Source: Natrinema gelatinilyticum (GTDB taxonomy: Archaea > Halobacteriota > Halobacteria > Halobacteriales > Natrialbaceae). From it: 64,000 bases of DNA. Within the stretch, counting starts at the first letter, position 1; the number at the start of each line of letters is the position of its first letter. Of this stretch, positions 26,742-35,487 are shown piece by piece. Location: positions 2,542,001 to 2,606,000 of the forward strand of contig NZ_CP100756.1 of the NCBI RefSeq assembly GCF_024266705.1. The letters run 5' to 3'. Below the pieces are notes generated by a model. The model made no database searches. It was not told the DNA's origin and was given only the letters and a program-made list of their open reading frames with translations. The position numbers and the translations under genes were made by a program.

Positions 26742-27812
26742 TTATCCTAGATTCGGTGCAAGCGCAGAGTGATCTGGATCCGCTTCGGCGGTGGCCGTCT
26801 CGACCTGTTGGACGATGACGTCCGTCACGTCAATCTGATCCTCGAGAAGCCGGTCGCGTCGGCGCTGCCACTTCGACTGGTCGTTCTCTTCGATAATCGA
26901 GATCGCTCTCTCGATCGATTTGACGTGGCGATCTGCGCCGTTATAGCTGAACACGAGCCCGTACGTCTGGTCGAGTTCGGTCACGTATCCAAGCGCGAGG
27001 GAGTTTACGTACACGGCCGGCGTGCCGAGGACCGCGGCTTCTGCCGCCATCGTTGCTCCTTCTCCGACGAAACAGTCCGCGTAGGCCAGCAGATCGTGTA
27101 TTCGGTCCGGTGCCAGATTGTAACGGTACGACTCGAGTTCGCTCGGAAGTTCGACTTCTGACGTGAGAAGGACGGTCGACCCGACGTCCTCGAGGCGGTC
27201 GACGATGTCGATCGGATCGTCGAATCCACCCTGGCCGAGGTCGTGTGAGGAGTCCCAGCTACTCAGACGCATCACGACGATGGTGTCGCTCGGCGTCAGG
27301 CCGGTATCGTCGAGGACCGAGGGGTCGGGCTCGAATCGGTCGGGATGCAAGTACGCGAGTTCGTGGTAGCCGGGGTACGTAACTTGCTTCGAGCCGATAT
27401 CCCCACGATAGCACTCCGGCGTGCAGACGATATCAGCGAATGGGTATGCGAGTTTTTTGATGATCGTCGCGTGTTCCGTATCGTAGAAGACGACGCTCTT
27501 TGCGCCGACCACGGACGCGACGTGAGACGCGGCGACACCACCGATAGCCGTGATCACGTCCGGCTTTATTCTGCGCGCTCGACGGAGGAGCCGCGTCTCG
27601 TAGGTCGCTTGCACTGCGGCAAGCGAGAACAGCGAGTTCGATTCGCCGGCCAGCACTTCGTGGTCGATCTCGGCGCGCTCGAGCAGTTCGACCGTCACTT
27701 CGTTTTCGCGAGCGAAGACGTAGAGATCGTGGCCCAGCGATTCGAGTTCTCGGATCGCGTGTTTGAAAAAGTGAACGTGACCCGGGTGCTGGATCGTGAC
27801 AATTACACGCAT
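26742..27812 (-). CDS. DUF354 glycosyltransferase-like protein
   Basis: 356 residues of the DUF354 family, which has the GT-B/UDP-GlcNAc 2-epimerase-like fold: MRVIVTIQHPGHVHFFKHAI at the start, VITAIGGVAASHVASVVGAK, VFYDTEHATI, CTPECYRGDIG, and a C-terminal YADCFVGEGATMAAEAAVLG. The family is typical of archaeal surface-polysaccharide clusters. Transferase or epimerase activity is inferred from fold. Its start overlaps the upstream GT2 stop as TAATG, so expression is probably coupled. Confidence 0.88.
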   Translation of the reverse strand: MRVIVTIQHPGHVHFFKHAIRELESLGHDLYVFARENEVTVELLERAEIDHEVLAGESNSLFSLAAVQATYETRLLRRARRIKPDVITAIGGVAASHVASVVGAKSVVFYDTEHATIIKKLAYPFADIVCTPECYRGDIGSKQVTYPGYHELAYLHPDRFEPDPSVLDDTGLTPSDTIVVMRLSSWDSSHDLGQGGFDDPIDIVDRLEDVGSTVLLTSEVELPSELESYRYNLAPDRIHDLLAYADCFVGEGATMAAEAAVLGTPAVYVNSLALGYVTELDQTYGLVFSYNGADRHVKSIERAISIIEENDQSKWQRRRDRLLEDQIDVTDVIVQQVETATAEADPDHSALAPNLG

Positions 27813-28858
27813 TAGCGACGCACCCCCAGCTGTGCGTTGTCCCGTATGTCGATTTGCATCGCGACCACGAGCAGCCCGGCACCGACCAGAAACGCGAACA
27901 GAGCAGCGATGGGGTCGCGGATGGACGGCTCGCCGCTGACCGCGTTCACAGCGCTGACGGTTGCGATGGCGACCGAACTGATCAGCACTGCAATCCCCGT
28001 CGTATAGCAGAGGACGGCAGGATGACGCCGGTCGGTGGTGAACTGTGCCCGCATCCGACGGAGGAAACCCCTGAGTAGGGTCACCGAGGTGAGCGGGATG
28101 AAGGTACGATACCGGATGGTACTCTCCTCGTCGTCGTAGACCGCCGGCATCGACACGTCGGCGATACGCATTCTCGCGATGTTCAGTCGGACGAGCAGAT
28201 CGTTAGGGTAATCGTGATCGTCCGGAAGCGACTCGATGTCGACTGCCGAGAGTGCGTCATGCGAAATCGCAGTGTATCCGTTCTGGGGGTCCTGCAGACG
28301 CCAGTATCCGCTTGCGATCTTCGTGAGTTGGGTCAAGAGCCAGTTGCCGAAGAGACGGAATGGAGGCATCTCCCGCCGTGAGAGCTGATCGGCGAGTCGG
28401 TTTCCCTTCGCGTAGTCGGCATCACCTTCCACGATCGGGTCCAGCAGCGCCGAAAGTTGATCGGGATCCATCTGTCCGTCTGCGTCCATCGTGACCACGA
28501 TGTCGACGCCGTCGTCCCGCGCTCTGATATAACCGGTTCGGAGCGCACCACCGGCACCCTGGTTCTCGGCGTGACGAATGGGGACGATCTTCGATCCGAC
28601 GACGGCGCCACCGTCAGGAAGCGATGTCTGAAGTTGCTCGTCACCGTTGTCTACCGTTTCGATCCCGGTAGACTCGCTATCTGGCTGCCTCGAATGTGAC
28701 GCGTACTCTTGGATAACATGCCAGGTGTCGTCGGTCGAGCGGTCGTCCACGGCGTAGATACGATCGACGAAGTCGGGCATCGTCGCGAATACGTCACCGA
28801 TGTGACTCTCTTCGTTGTACGCCGGGACGATCACGCCGATCGTGTGTCTTCGGTACAT
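27812..28858 (-). CDS. GT2-family glycosyltransferase, dolichol-phosphate-sugar-synthase type
   Basis: 348 residues. The GT-A core reads IGVIVPAYNEESHIGDVF, YAVDDRSTDDT and VTMDADGQMDPDQLSALLDP, where DADG is the metal-binding DxD motif of dolichol-phosphate sugar synthases. Two C-terminal membrane segments (HPAVLCYTTGIAVLISSVAI; AALFAFLVGAGLLVVAM) anchor it. It would load a sugar onto a polyprenyl phosphate. It overlaps both neighbours by one base (TAATG) within the operon that starts with the nucleotide-sugar dehydrogenase. Confidence 0.92.
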   Translation of the reverse strand: MYRRHTIGVIVPAYNEESHIGDVFATMPDFVDRIYAVDDRSTDDTWHVIQEYASHSRQPDSESTGIETVDNGDEQLQTSLPDGGAVVGSKIVPIRHAENQGAGGALRTGYIRARDDGVDIVVTMDADGQMDPDQLSALLDPIVEGDADYAKGNRLADQLSRREMPPFRLFGNWLLTQLTKIASGYWRLQDPQNGYTAISHDALSAVDIESLPDDHDYPNDLLVRLNIARMRIADVSMPAVYDDEESTIRYRTFIPLTSVTLLRGFLRRMRAQFTTDRRHPAVLCYTTGIAVLISSVAIATVSAVNAVSGEPSIRDPIAALFAFLVGAGLLVVAMQIDIRDNAQLGVRR

Positions 28859-30258
28859 TATAAACTGCGGTAGACGAGTTCGGCGTCGGCTGCGTCTTCC
28901 GGTTCGAACGCTCCGGCGATGTCGATCAAGGCGGCATCGTCGTCGAGGGCAGCTGCGATGTCGTCGATTTCGATGTCCGCAAATGCCGAGTGCGACGTCG
29001 TAAGGAGGATGGCGTCGAACCCGTCGGGCGAGAACGATTCCTGGACGTCGATGTCGAACGAGTCTCGAACTGCGTCAGCGTTCGCATATGGATCGTACCC
29101 AGCGACGTCGATGTCGAACTCACGGAGATGATCGACGACGTCGGCCACCTTCGAACTACGAATGTCGCTGACGTTCGATTTGTACGTCAGTCCGAGTACC
29201 AGCACGCGGCTTTCTCGCAGCGTCTTGCTACACTGGTTGAGTGCTTTGATAGTTAGCTCAGTTACGTGGTTCGGCATCGACTCGTTTACCTTCCGACTCG
29301 TAAGCGTCAACTCCGGATCCGCCCCTGCTCGTTTCGCGCGATGAGCGAAAAAGTACGGGTCGACCGGAATGCAGTGGCCACCGACGAGGCCCGGTCGGTA
29401 GTCGTGAAAGTTCCACTTCGTCCCCGCCGCCTCGAGCACCTCGCGTGTGTCGAGTCCCATCTGTTCGAAGATCATCGAGAACTCGTTGACGAGCGCGATG
29501 TTGACGTCGCGCTGGATGTTCTCGATGACCTTACAGGCCTCTGCGACCTCGATAGAGGGAGCGCGATGAACGCCCGCGTCGACGATCGATTCGTACAACG
29601 TGGCGACGTCCTCGAGAACTTTTTCGGACTGTGCACCGACGACCTTGACGACGTCTCGAAGTCCGTGCTCGCCATCCGCGGGGGTAGCGCGCTCCGGCGA
29701 GTAACCGACGAAGAAGCCCTCACCTGCGATTAGGTCGGATGCGTCCTCGAGCGCTGGAACGAGAATTTCCTGCGTCAAGCCAGGGTAGACCGTCGATTCG
29801 AGAATGACCGTCGTCCCGGGATTCATCTTCGAACCGACGGTAGTCGCCGCGCTTTCGATGTATCCCAGATCCGGCCGGTCGTCTTCGTCGATGGGCGTCG
29901 GGACGGTGATGATAACGTAATCGGCCTCGCCGATTACGCTCGCGTCGGTTGTGTACGCGATATCGCCGTCCTGAATCGCTTCGTCAGAGAGGTCACCGGT
30001 CGTGTCGGTACCTGCCTGGAGACGCTCTACCGTCGTCTCGTCGATGTCGTAGCCGATTACGTGATAGTTCGACTGCGCGAATCCGACAGCGAGCGGCAGT
30101 CCGACGTAGCCGAGCCCGACGACACAGATTGTCGCTTCTCGCGTCGACTGGTCCGACGGATGCTCGAGGGTTTGTCCGTCGCGACTCGTTTCGAGCGCGT
30201 GATGGTCGCTCTCTCGGTCGTCTGCTCGCTTCTCCGTGTCGCTGATTATCGTGGTCAT
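28858..30258 (-). CDS. nucleotide-sugar dehydrogenase (UDP-glucose/ManNAc dehydrogenase family)
   Basis: 466 residues. The NAD-binding Rossmann loop ICVVGLGYVGLPLAVGF covers residues 44-60, and the catalytic cysteine is in VGGHCIPVDPYF (Cys296). The third domain is complete (VLVLGLTYKSNVSDIRSSK). A 40-residue polar N-terminal extension precedes the Rossmann fold. It oxidises a UDP-hexose to a UDP-uronate, probably GlcNAc- or ManNAc-type by resemblance to WecC; the exact sugar is not determined. It is first in the five-gene operon and is preceded by a 43-bp tandem repeat. Confidence 0.93.
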   Translation of the reverse strand: MTTIISDTEKRADDRESDHHALETSRDGQTLEHPSDQSTREATICVVGLGYVGLPLAVGFAQSNYHVIGYDIDETTVERLQAGTDTTGDLSDEAIQDGDIAYTTDASVIGEADYVIITVPTPIDEDDRPDLGYIESAATTVGSKMNPGTTVILESTVYPGLTQEILVPALEDASDLIAGEGFFVGYSPERATPADGEHGLRDVVKVVGAQSEKVLEDVATLYESIVDAGVHRAPSIEVAEACKVIENIQRDVNIALVNEFSMIFEQMGLDTREVLEAAGTKWNFHDYRPGLVGGHCIPVDPYFFAHRAKRAGADPELTLTSRKVNESMPNHVTELTIKALNQCSKTLRESRVLVLGLTYKSNVSDIRSSKVADVVDHLREFDIDVAGYDPYANADAVRDSFDIDVQESFSPDGFDAILLTTSHSAFADIEIDDIAAALDDDAALIDIAGAFEPEDAADAELVYRSL

Positions 30259-30265
30259 GAGTGAT

Positions 30266-30351
30266 GCGTTGTCGCCGCCCCGTCGTATTCGGTCGTGTGA
30301 CGGTGACCGCGTTGTTGCCGCCCCGTCGTACTCGGTCGTGTGACGGTGACC
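30266..30351. repeat. 43-bp tandem direct repeat upstream of the dehydrogenase operon
   Basis: Two copies (30266-30308 and 30309-30351) differ at 2 positions. Each contains GGTCGTGTGACGGTGACC, an imperfect palindrome. They lie 8-93 bases upstream of the operon's first ATG (30258, minus strand), where operators or promoter elements would be expected. They could equally be a simple replication-slippage duplication. Confidence 0.7.
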
Positions 30352-30563
30352 GTTCGGTATCGTTGCGCCCGTGAATGTGCGGGGACGTTCGGCAGAATCG
30401 CTAAGTCGGTGTTGGGGGTTTACTATACCGCGTATAAACAGATGTGCCTGCTACAACGTGCGAAACCCCCTGTTGGTGGCCTGTTGGAAGCCATATCGGG
30501 CGAAAAGACGCGCCTCGAGTCTGATGCTTAGATCGTTGTTAAGCCTACCTGTACCTGTCTATA

Positions 30564-31307
30564 ATGAAGGTCCCGCGAATCAGATTTTCAGTGCGGTCGA
30601 AGAGGTCACGATACCTGTGGCTCGCTCACGCATCGGCCGTAGCAGAACCGCGAATCATGGTGCCCACTTCCCAGATTGGAGTCGAAGCCCCGCTCGAATC
30701 GATTCATAGCAGTGTCTCGATCGATACGCGTCCAGCTTCGTTACTTTCCCACCACGACGTTCACGTGTTTGCCTCGAGTGTGATCGGTCAGCCGATCGCC
30801 GATCGATTTGGCGGGCCATTGTATTTGTTGCAACTTCTTCGTGCGACGTCGTTCTTGGAGATGGCCCTTATCGTGGTTCTGTTCCTGTTGATTAGCGGAC
30901 TCGTTGGTATCCGTCTCGCTGAGACGCTGTCGACCCATGACTTAGAGCTTTCGTCGCTTCCGCTGATCGCAGACTCGACAAATAACGCAGACGACACGAA
31001 TCCCTCGCGCGCAGCAGATCATCGGGCCTACGAATATTATTTGTCGCCCGAAACACCACCCGAACTCCTGAGCGATGAGGGAAAAGTGGTCCGACTGCTC
31101 GTCGCAAATCACGGCCGTATTCGCCAGCATCGAATTACCGAAGAGACAGGTTGGTCGAAATCGAAGGTCAGCAGGATTTGCTCGCGAATGCACGCAGACG
31201 GCACGATTGAGAAGGCATCGGTTGGTCGAGAGAACGTCATTACACTGTCCAATCGAACGCCGGACGGGCAGGCGCAGTCGGATGACGTCGAGAATCCGCT
31301 TCCATAA
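30564..31307 (+). CDS. membrane-anchored winged-HTH (DUF7343-type) regulator
   Basis: 247 residues. A hydrophobic segment (LEMALIVVLFLLISGLVGI) lies at about residues 95-115. After an acidic linker the C-terminus is a winged HTH: LLSDEGKVVRLLVANHGRIR, then ITEETGWSKSKVSRICSRMH, then ADGTIEKASVGRENVITL, as in haloarchaeal DUF7343 proteins. It would tether a DNA-binding domain to the membrane. The start at 30564 is supported by a TATA-like GTTGTTAAGC about 28 bases upstream; a later ATG at 30658 is possible. It is divergent from the dehydrogenase operon. Confidence 0.85.
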   Translation: MKVPRIRFSVRSKRSRYLWLAHASAVAEPRIMVPTSQIGVEAPLESIHSSVSIDTRPASLLSHHDVHVFASSVIGQPIADRFGGPLYLLQLLRATSFLEMALIVVLFLLISGLVGIRLAETLSTHDLELSSLPLIADSTNNADDTNPSRAADHRAYEYYLSPETPPELLSDEGKVVRLLVANHGRIRQHRITEETGWSKSKVSRICSRMHADGTIEKASVGRENVITLSNRTPDGQAQSDDVENPLP

Positions 31308-31690
31308 GTACACACCAGTTGGTAGCATCCATTCGGAGCCGTTCGGAAGCCGGACGAATTCGGTTGCCACCGGTGACGGTGGCTCTCGGTCAGTCCATCC
31401 GTTCTCTCATCGACGATTCAATCTCCCTCGTTGTCTCGGTCGTCATCACGACTCGCTATTGAAAATTGTGCGTATGTCACTGATAAGAAACTTATGCGAT
31501 CAGTTGAGCAGACGTTTTGTACCGATTTCCCGCTATTTCGACCTAAATCGGCCCAGCGTACCGAGACAGGGAATCGAATGAATGTCTTGGTACTCGCTCA
31601 CGAGGGACCGAACGCGATGTAGATTGCAGCCTGTGAAAGTATATTCTATTTTATACAGACGATAGCCACCGTTTTATTCGTGGTATAGTA
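31308..31690. other. intergenic stretch without recognisable gene
   Basis: About 380 bases between the HTH gene and the glmS leader. AT-rich near its end, with TATA-like ATTTTATACAG (about 31649-31659) and GTTTTATTCG (31671-31680), either of which could drive the glmS leader. No gene recognised. Confidence 0.4.
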
Positions 31691-31771
31691 ATGGCTGCCG
31701 TCACTCGTGGTGGATGTATGGCCCCGTCCCGTTCGCGCCGGACGGCGGGTACGGGAAGGAGATACCAATGA
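31691..31771 (+). CDS. candidate leader ORF 1 upstream of glmS
   Basis: 26 codons starting MAAVTRGGCMAPSRSRR and ending in TGA that overlaps the next ORF's start as ATGA at 31768. It lies just after a TATA-like GTTTTATTCG. No homology is recognised. It makes sense only together with ORF 2 and glmS as a translational cascade; chance occurrence cannot be excluded. Confidence 0.3.
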   Translation: MAAVTRGGCMAPSRSRRTAGTGRRYQ

Positions 31772-31968
31772 CACGAAATAGAACTATGCTCCAGGTTGCC
31801 GTCTCGAACTGCTTCGATACGACCGACGGATCCGTCGATCGTCCCGTCGCAGACCTCTCGAATGGTGGGATGTCGGGGTTGAGCTCCATCGATCGTCCCG
31901 TCGCAGATTTCTCGTATGGTGGAACACCGTGGTTGACGCCAGTAGATCGAACGGAGGTGGTCGGCTAA
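31768..31968 (+). CDS. candidate leader ORF 2 directly coupled to glmS
   Basis: 66 codons starting MTRNRTMLQVAVSNCF. A strong Shine-Dalgarno GGAAGGAGAT sits just before its ATG, unusual for this genome type and arguing that it is translated. Its stop overlaps the glmS start as TAATG. It contains an 18-residue repeat (DRPVADLSNGG then DRPVADFSYGG, then a partial third VDR) encoded by a 54-bp period in the DNA. No known family is recognised. The frame can be extended to a start at 31714. It may be a regulatory leader peptide or a small protein. Confidence 0.45.
   Translation: MTRNRTMLQVAVSNCFDTTDGSVDRPVADLSNGGMSGLSSIDRPVADFSYGGTPWLTPVDRTEVVG
31835..31922. repeat. 54-bp-period direct repeat inside the glmS leader ORF
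   Basis: 34-base copies at 31835-31868 and 31889-31922 differ at a few positions only. The unit is in frame (18 codons), so the repeat is also a protein repeat. It lies between the leader promoter region and glmS. Confidence 0.65.
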
Positions 31969-33776
31969 TGTGCGGTATCATCGCGCGAATCGGCCACGGT
32001 AACGCTGCGGAAACGTTGCTTTCTGGCCTCGAGAATCTCGAGTACAGAGGCTACGACTCCGCGGGAATCGCCGTCCAGAACGGTTCCGGCGTCAAGGTTC
32101 ACAAGTGTTCAGGCGAGGTGTCCGACCTCAAGTCGACGTTGACTACGCACCCGCACGGTAATATGGGGATCGGTCACACCCGCTGGAGTACCCACGGACC
32201 GCCGACCGACGAGAACGCCCATCCACATACTGACACGGCTGGTGACGTTGCTGTCGTTCACAACGGTGTCATCGACAACTACGACGAACTGCGAGTGGAG
32301 CTCCAGGCGATGGGTCACGTCTTCGAGAGCGAGACTGACACCGAAGTCATTCCACATCTCATCGACGAGTACCTGAAGTCGACCGGCGATACCGAACTGG
32401 CGGTCCGGCAGGCGGTCGACACGCTCGAGGGGAGCTACGCAATCGCGGCGATCGTCGACGGCGAGGAGGCAGTGTACGCTGCGCGAAAGGGGTCGCCGCT
32501 CGTCCTCGGTCTCGACGACGAAGAGTGGTTCCTCGCTAGTGACGTTCCGGCGTTTCTCGATTATACGGACGAAGTCATCTATCTCGAAGACGGTGATATG
32601 GTTGTCCTCGAGCCCGATTCCTACCGTATTACCGATCTTGAAGGCGAACCACTCGAGCGGCCGATCGAGACCGTCGACTGGGACCCGGAGGACGCGGGGA
32701 AAGGTGGCTACGATCACTACATGTTAAAGGAGATCGACACGCAGCCGACGGCCCTCTCGAACACAATCGAGGGCCGAATCGACAACGGGACTGTCGCTTT
32801 TGAGGACCTCCAGTCGGGTACCTTCGAGGACGTCGATTCCGTCCAGTTTATCGCCTGTGGGACCTCCTATCACGCTGCCATGTACGGCGGACAGCTACTG
32901 CGGTCCGCCGGCGTCCGCACGGAGGTTCTTCGCGCGAGCGAGTATAAGTCGATGTCCGGCCCCGTCGATGACGCGACGCTCGTCGTCGCGGTCACCCAGA
33001 GCGGTGAAACCGCCGATACGCTCGATGCGGTCCGGACTGCGTCGGATCATGGCGCGCGGACACTCGCCGTGACGAACGTCGTCGGATCGACCGCCGCACG
33101 CGAAGCCGACGACGCAGTCTACATCCGTGCCGGCCCGGAGGTCGGCGTCGCGGCGACGAAAACGTTCTCCTCGCAGGCGGTCACCCTGGCACTGCTCACC
33201 CAACACGTCGCCGCTGACATCCCCGAGGCGACTCCCCGCGATGACCGGGCGTCGATGCTCGAGTCACTCGAGGACCTCCCGTCCCACGTCGAGACCGTCC
33301 TCGATACGACTCAGGCGGAGGAGCTCGCCGAGACGTACCTCGACAGCGAGTCGTACTTCTTCATCGGCAGCGGACTCGGGCACTCGGTGGCGCTCGAAGG
33401 TGCACTGAAGTTCAAGGAAATTACCTACGAACACGCGGAAGGGTTCGCCTCCGGGCAGCTCAAACACGGTCCGCTCGCCCTGGTGACCGAGACGACGCCG
33501 GTGTTCGCGGTCTACACCGGCGGCGAAGACGAGAAGACGAAGACGAACGCAATCGAGGCACAGTCTCGCGGCGCGCCGATCGTCGCCGTCGGACCGGACG
33601 ACCACTCCCTCGTGGACGTCGCCGACGCGTACCTGTCGGTTCCGGACACGCATCCCGTCTGGGCGGGGTTGCTCGCGAACGTGCAGTTGCAACTACTCTC
33701 CTACTACGCCGCCAAGTTGCTCGATCGGCCGATCGACAAGCCGCGTAATCTCGCAAAGAGTGTCACGGTCGAATGA
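31968..33776 (+). CDS. glmS: glutamine--fructose-6-phosphate aminotransferase (isomerizing)
   Basis: 602 residues. It makes glucosamine-6-phosphate from fructose-6-phosphate and glutamine, the entry to UDP-GlcNAc. The start is ATG 31968, which places Cys2 (MCGIIARIG) as the glutaminase nucleophile; the frame open upstream would bury it. GlmS landmarks are present: HTRWSTHGPPTDENAHPH, the linker KGGYDHYMLKEI, and two SIS domains (FIACGTSYHAAMYGGQLLR; FIGSGLGHSVALEGALKFKE), ending DKPRNLAKSVTVE. A GGAGGT lies 10 bases before the start inside leader ORF 2. It supplies hexosamine for the surface-glycan island. Confidence 0.96.
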   Translation: MCGIIARIGHGNAAETLLSGLENLEYRGYDSAGIAVQNGSGVKVHKCSGEVSDLKSTLTTHPHGNMGIGHTRWSTHGPPTDENAHPHTDTAGDVAVVHNGVIDNYDELRVELQAMGHVFESETDTEVIPHLIDEYLKSTGDTELAVRQAVDTLEGSYAIAAIVDGEEAVYAARKGSPLVLGLDDEEWFLASDVPAFLDYTDEVIYLEDGDMVVLEPDSYRITDLEGEPLERPIETVDWDPEDAGKGGYDHYMLKEIDTQPTALSNTIEGRIDNGTVAFEDLQSGTFEDVDSVQFIACGTSYHAAMYGGQLLRSAGVRTEVLRASEYKSMSGPVDDATLVVAVTQSGETADTLDAVRTASDHGARTLAVTNVVGSTAAREADDAVYIRAGPEVGVAATKTFSSQAVTLALLTQHVAADIPEATPRDDRASMLESLEDLPSHVETVLDTTQAEELAETYLDSESYFFIGSGLGHSVALEGALKFKEITYEHAEGFASGQLKHGPLALVTETTPVFAVYTGGEDEKTKTNAIEAQSRGAPIVAVGPDDHSLVDVADAYLSVPDTHPVWAGLLANVQLQLLSYYAAKLLDRPIDKPRNLAKSVTVE

Positions 33777-34593
33777 TCGGATCGGTCATCGCTGACGTAT
33801 CGTAGTTTCGGTCGAGTCGGGTCTCTGGTAGCCCAAATCAGCGGTTCGTTTTTCGTTCTCCACCGCATATCGATCGGAGGAATTCACGCGGTTGGTTCGG
33901 TCGCCGCTCAGACGGCGATTGTGGCGTTGTACGTCACTGACACTCGATCGACGGTAAAGTACATTCACACACCAGAAGTTCCAAGCAGGTATTGCAGAAC
34001 GCAATCTCTCGTGGACACAATCCGATTGGACGATCGGGGCCGAGGGACGAACGAAACGGATCGTAAAACGAGAAGGTCGGTTCTTGCGCCGTCGAACGCT
34101 GATCCGGAGTCGGTTGTGGTCTCGCCGACGACATCGCTCCGAGATTAGTCGGATCAGCTGCCGCGCACTGCGGTTCGATCTTCGGTCGGTGGGCAGACCC
34201 TCGATCGATCGAACTCGAAGATTTGCCATAGCCTCCGGTTCTGAGACGTGGACGACGAATCTCGTCGATCATCAGACGCCGTCGTTTTCGGCTCGAGTAC
34301 GTGGTGTGAAGAATTCGATCGGAGATGCGGAATTGCTGGCATTTGGGTGCAGAGTTCGACGACCGACTGGTCGAATCGGGCGTAAAAGTTCTCTCCGGAC
34401 ACACAGCTGGTGAGCGGCTCACGAGTCTGGGACAGGAGTCGAACCCCGTGTGCTGAGGAAAACCAGTCGAGTCGTCACGCTGTCGTCGAGAGGGGGTGTC
34501 ATTTCCATACAAAGAAGGGAAGACCGACTCTCGAGCGAAGTACCAATTCCAGGAAATAGCACTGCCGACAAAACGGGGCCGCAGCGAACTACG
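33777..34593. other. gene-poor stretch
   Basis: About 800 bases after glmS. Several short open frames on both strands overlap each other, but none has family-like sequence or a consistent coding bias. No RNA gene structure was recognised. Confidence 0.4.
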
Positions 34594-35487
34594 TTACCAT
34601 ACTCCGGGAGCGATCACGAACGGGAAAATACTGCCGTCGTCATCGTCATCCTCCTTTTTGAGCGAAAACTGGACATCATCCTTGTCCGAGTCTTCGATCT
34701 TGATCTTTTGTTTCTTCTCTTTGTACCCGTCTGAGGACGCGATAACCGTGTATTCGCCGGGCTCGAGATCTCTAAACTCGAATGTGCCGTCATCGTTGAC
34801 CCCCGTCATTCTGTCGACCCCTTCGATCGAAACGGTGGCGTTACTAATCGGGTCGCCGCTCTCGTTCGTCACGGTCCCTGCGAGCGAGTAGGTGTCTTCC
34901 TCGTCCTCTTCGATCGTCAGCGTAACTGGGTCGTCGAGCGAGCCCTCGACCTGGATGGTTTCATCGTCGGTTCCATACCCGTCAGCGGTTGCAGTCACCG
35001 TGTATTCGCCTTTCTCAGGAACTTCGAGCAGGAGCTCACCGTTATTTTTGACCGTTACCGTCTCACTTCCACCAGACGGCAGGTCGACGGTGAGAGTGGC
35101 ACCGGAAACACCGTTTCCGTCTTGATCTACCACTTTCACTGGCAGTAAGTACGTTTCGTCGCCGCCAGTATCACCACCATCGTCGCCACCAGTGTTATTG
35201 CCGTCGGTGTTATTGCCGACAGTGTTGTTGCCGCCAGTGTTATTGCCACCACTGCCGTCACCGGTAGCGGCACCGTCACCGCCCGACCCACCGGTGTCGC
35301 CGGTGGGTTGGTTCGAACCACTCATCATGTCGTTGAACGAGCTGACCATGCCGCTGACGGAGAAGCCACCCACTGCGAGTGTTACCCCGGCCACCAGGAA
35401 TACGACGCCACAGATGACGAGCAAAATCTGAACGGTGTTTTGAATCGATCGGGTCTCCGCACGCTGTTGTTGGGTGTTACTGCGCAT
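34594..35487 (-). CDS. membrane-anchored protein with NNT repeats and carboxypeptidase-regulatory-like domains
   Basis: 297 residues. A single membrane segment (VQILLVICGVVFLVAGVTLA) lies near residues 18-38. A low-complexity Gly/Asn/Asp region holds about five GNNT units, each an N-glycosylation sequon (Asn-Asn-Thr). Two beta-sandwich modules follow, one near residues 112-190 (LPVKVVDQDGNGVSGATLTV) and one near 197-275 (LAGTVTNESGDPISNATVSI), matching carboxypeptidase regulatory-like/PEGA-type domains that mediate surface contacts. The C-terminus is acidic. It is probably an extracellular, glycosylated surface protein. Confidence 0.82.
   Translation of the reverse strand: MRSNTQQQRAETRSIQNTVQILLVICGVVFLVAGVTLAVGGFSVSGMVSSFNDMMSGSNQPTGDTGGSGGDGAATGDGSGGNNTGGNNTVGNNTDGNNTGGDDGGDTGGDETYLLPVKVVDQDGNGVSGATLTVDLPSGGSETVTVKNNGELLLEVPEKGEYTVTATADGYGTDDETIQVEGSLDDPVTLTIEEDEEDTYSLAGTVTNESGDPISNATVSIEGVDRMTGVNDDGTFEFRDLEPGEYTVIASSDGYKEKKQKIKIEDSDKDDVQFSLKKEDDDDDGSIFPFVIAPGVW

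Noticed and set aside
30266..30351. CRISPR-like repeat
   Set aside because: Only two adjacent 43-bp copies with no spacers.
34141..34250. Possible RNA gene in the post-glmS gap
   Set aside because: No cloverleaf or conserved RNA motif could be found by eye.
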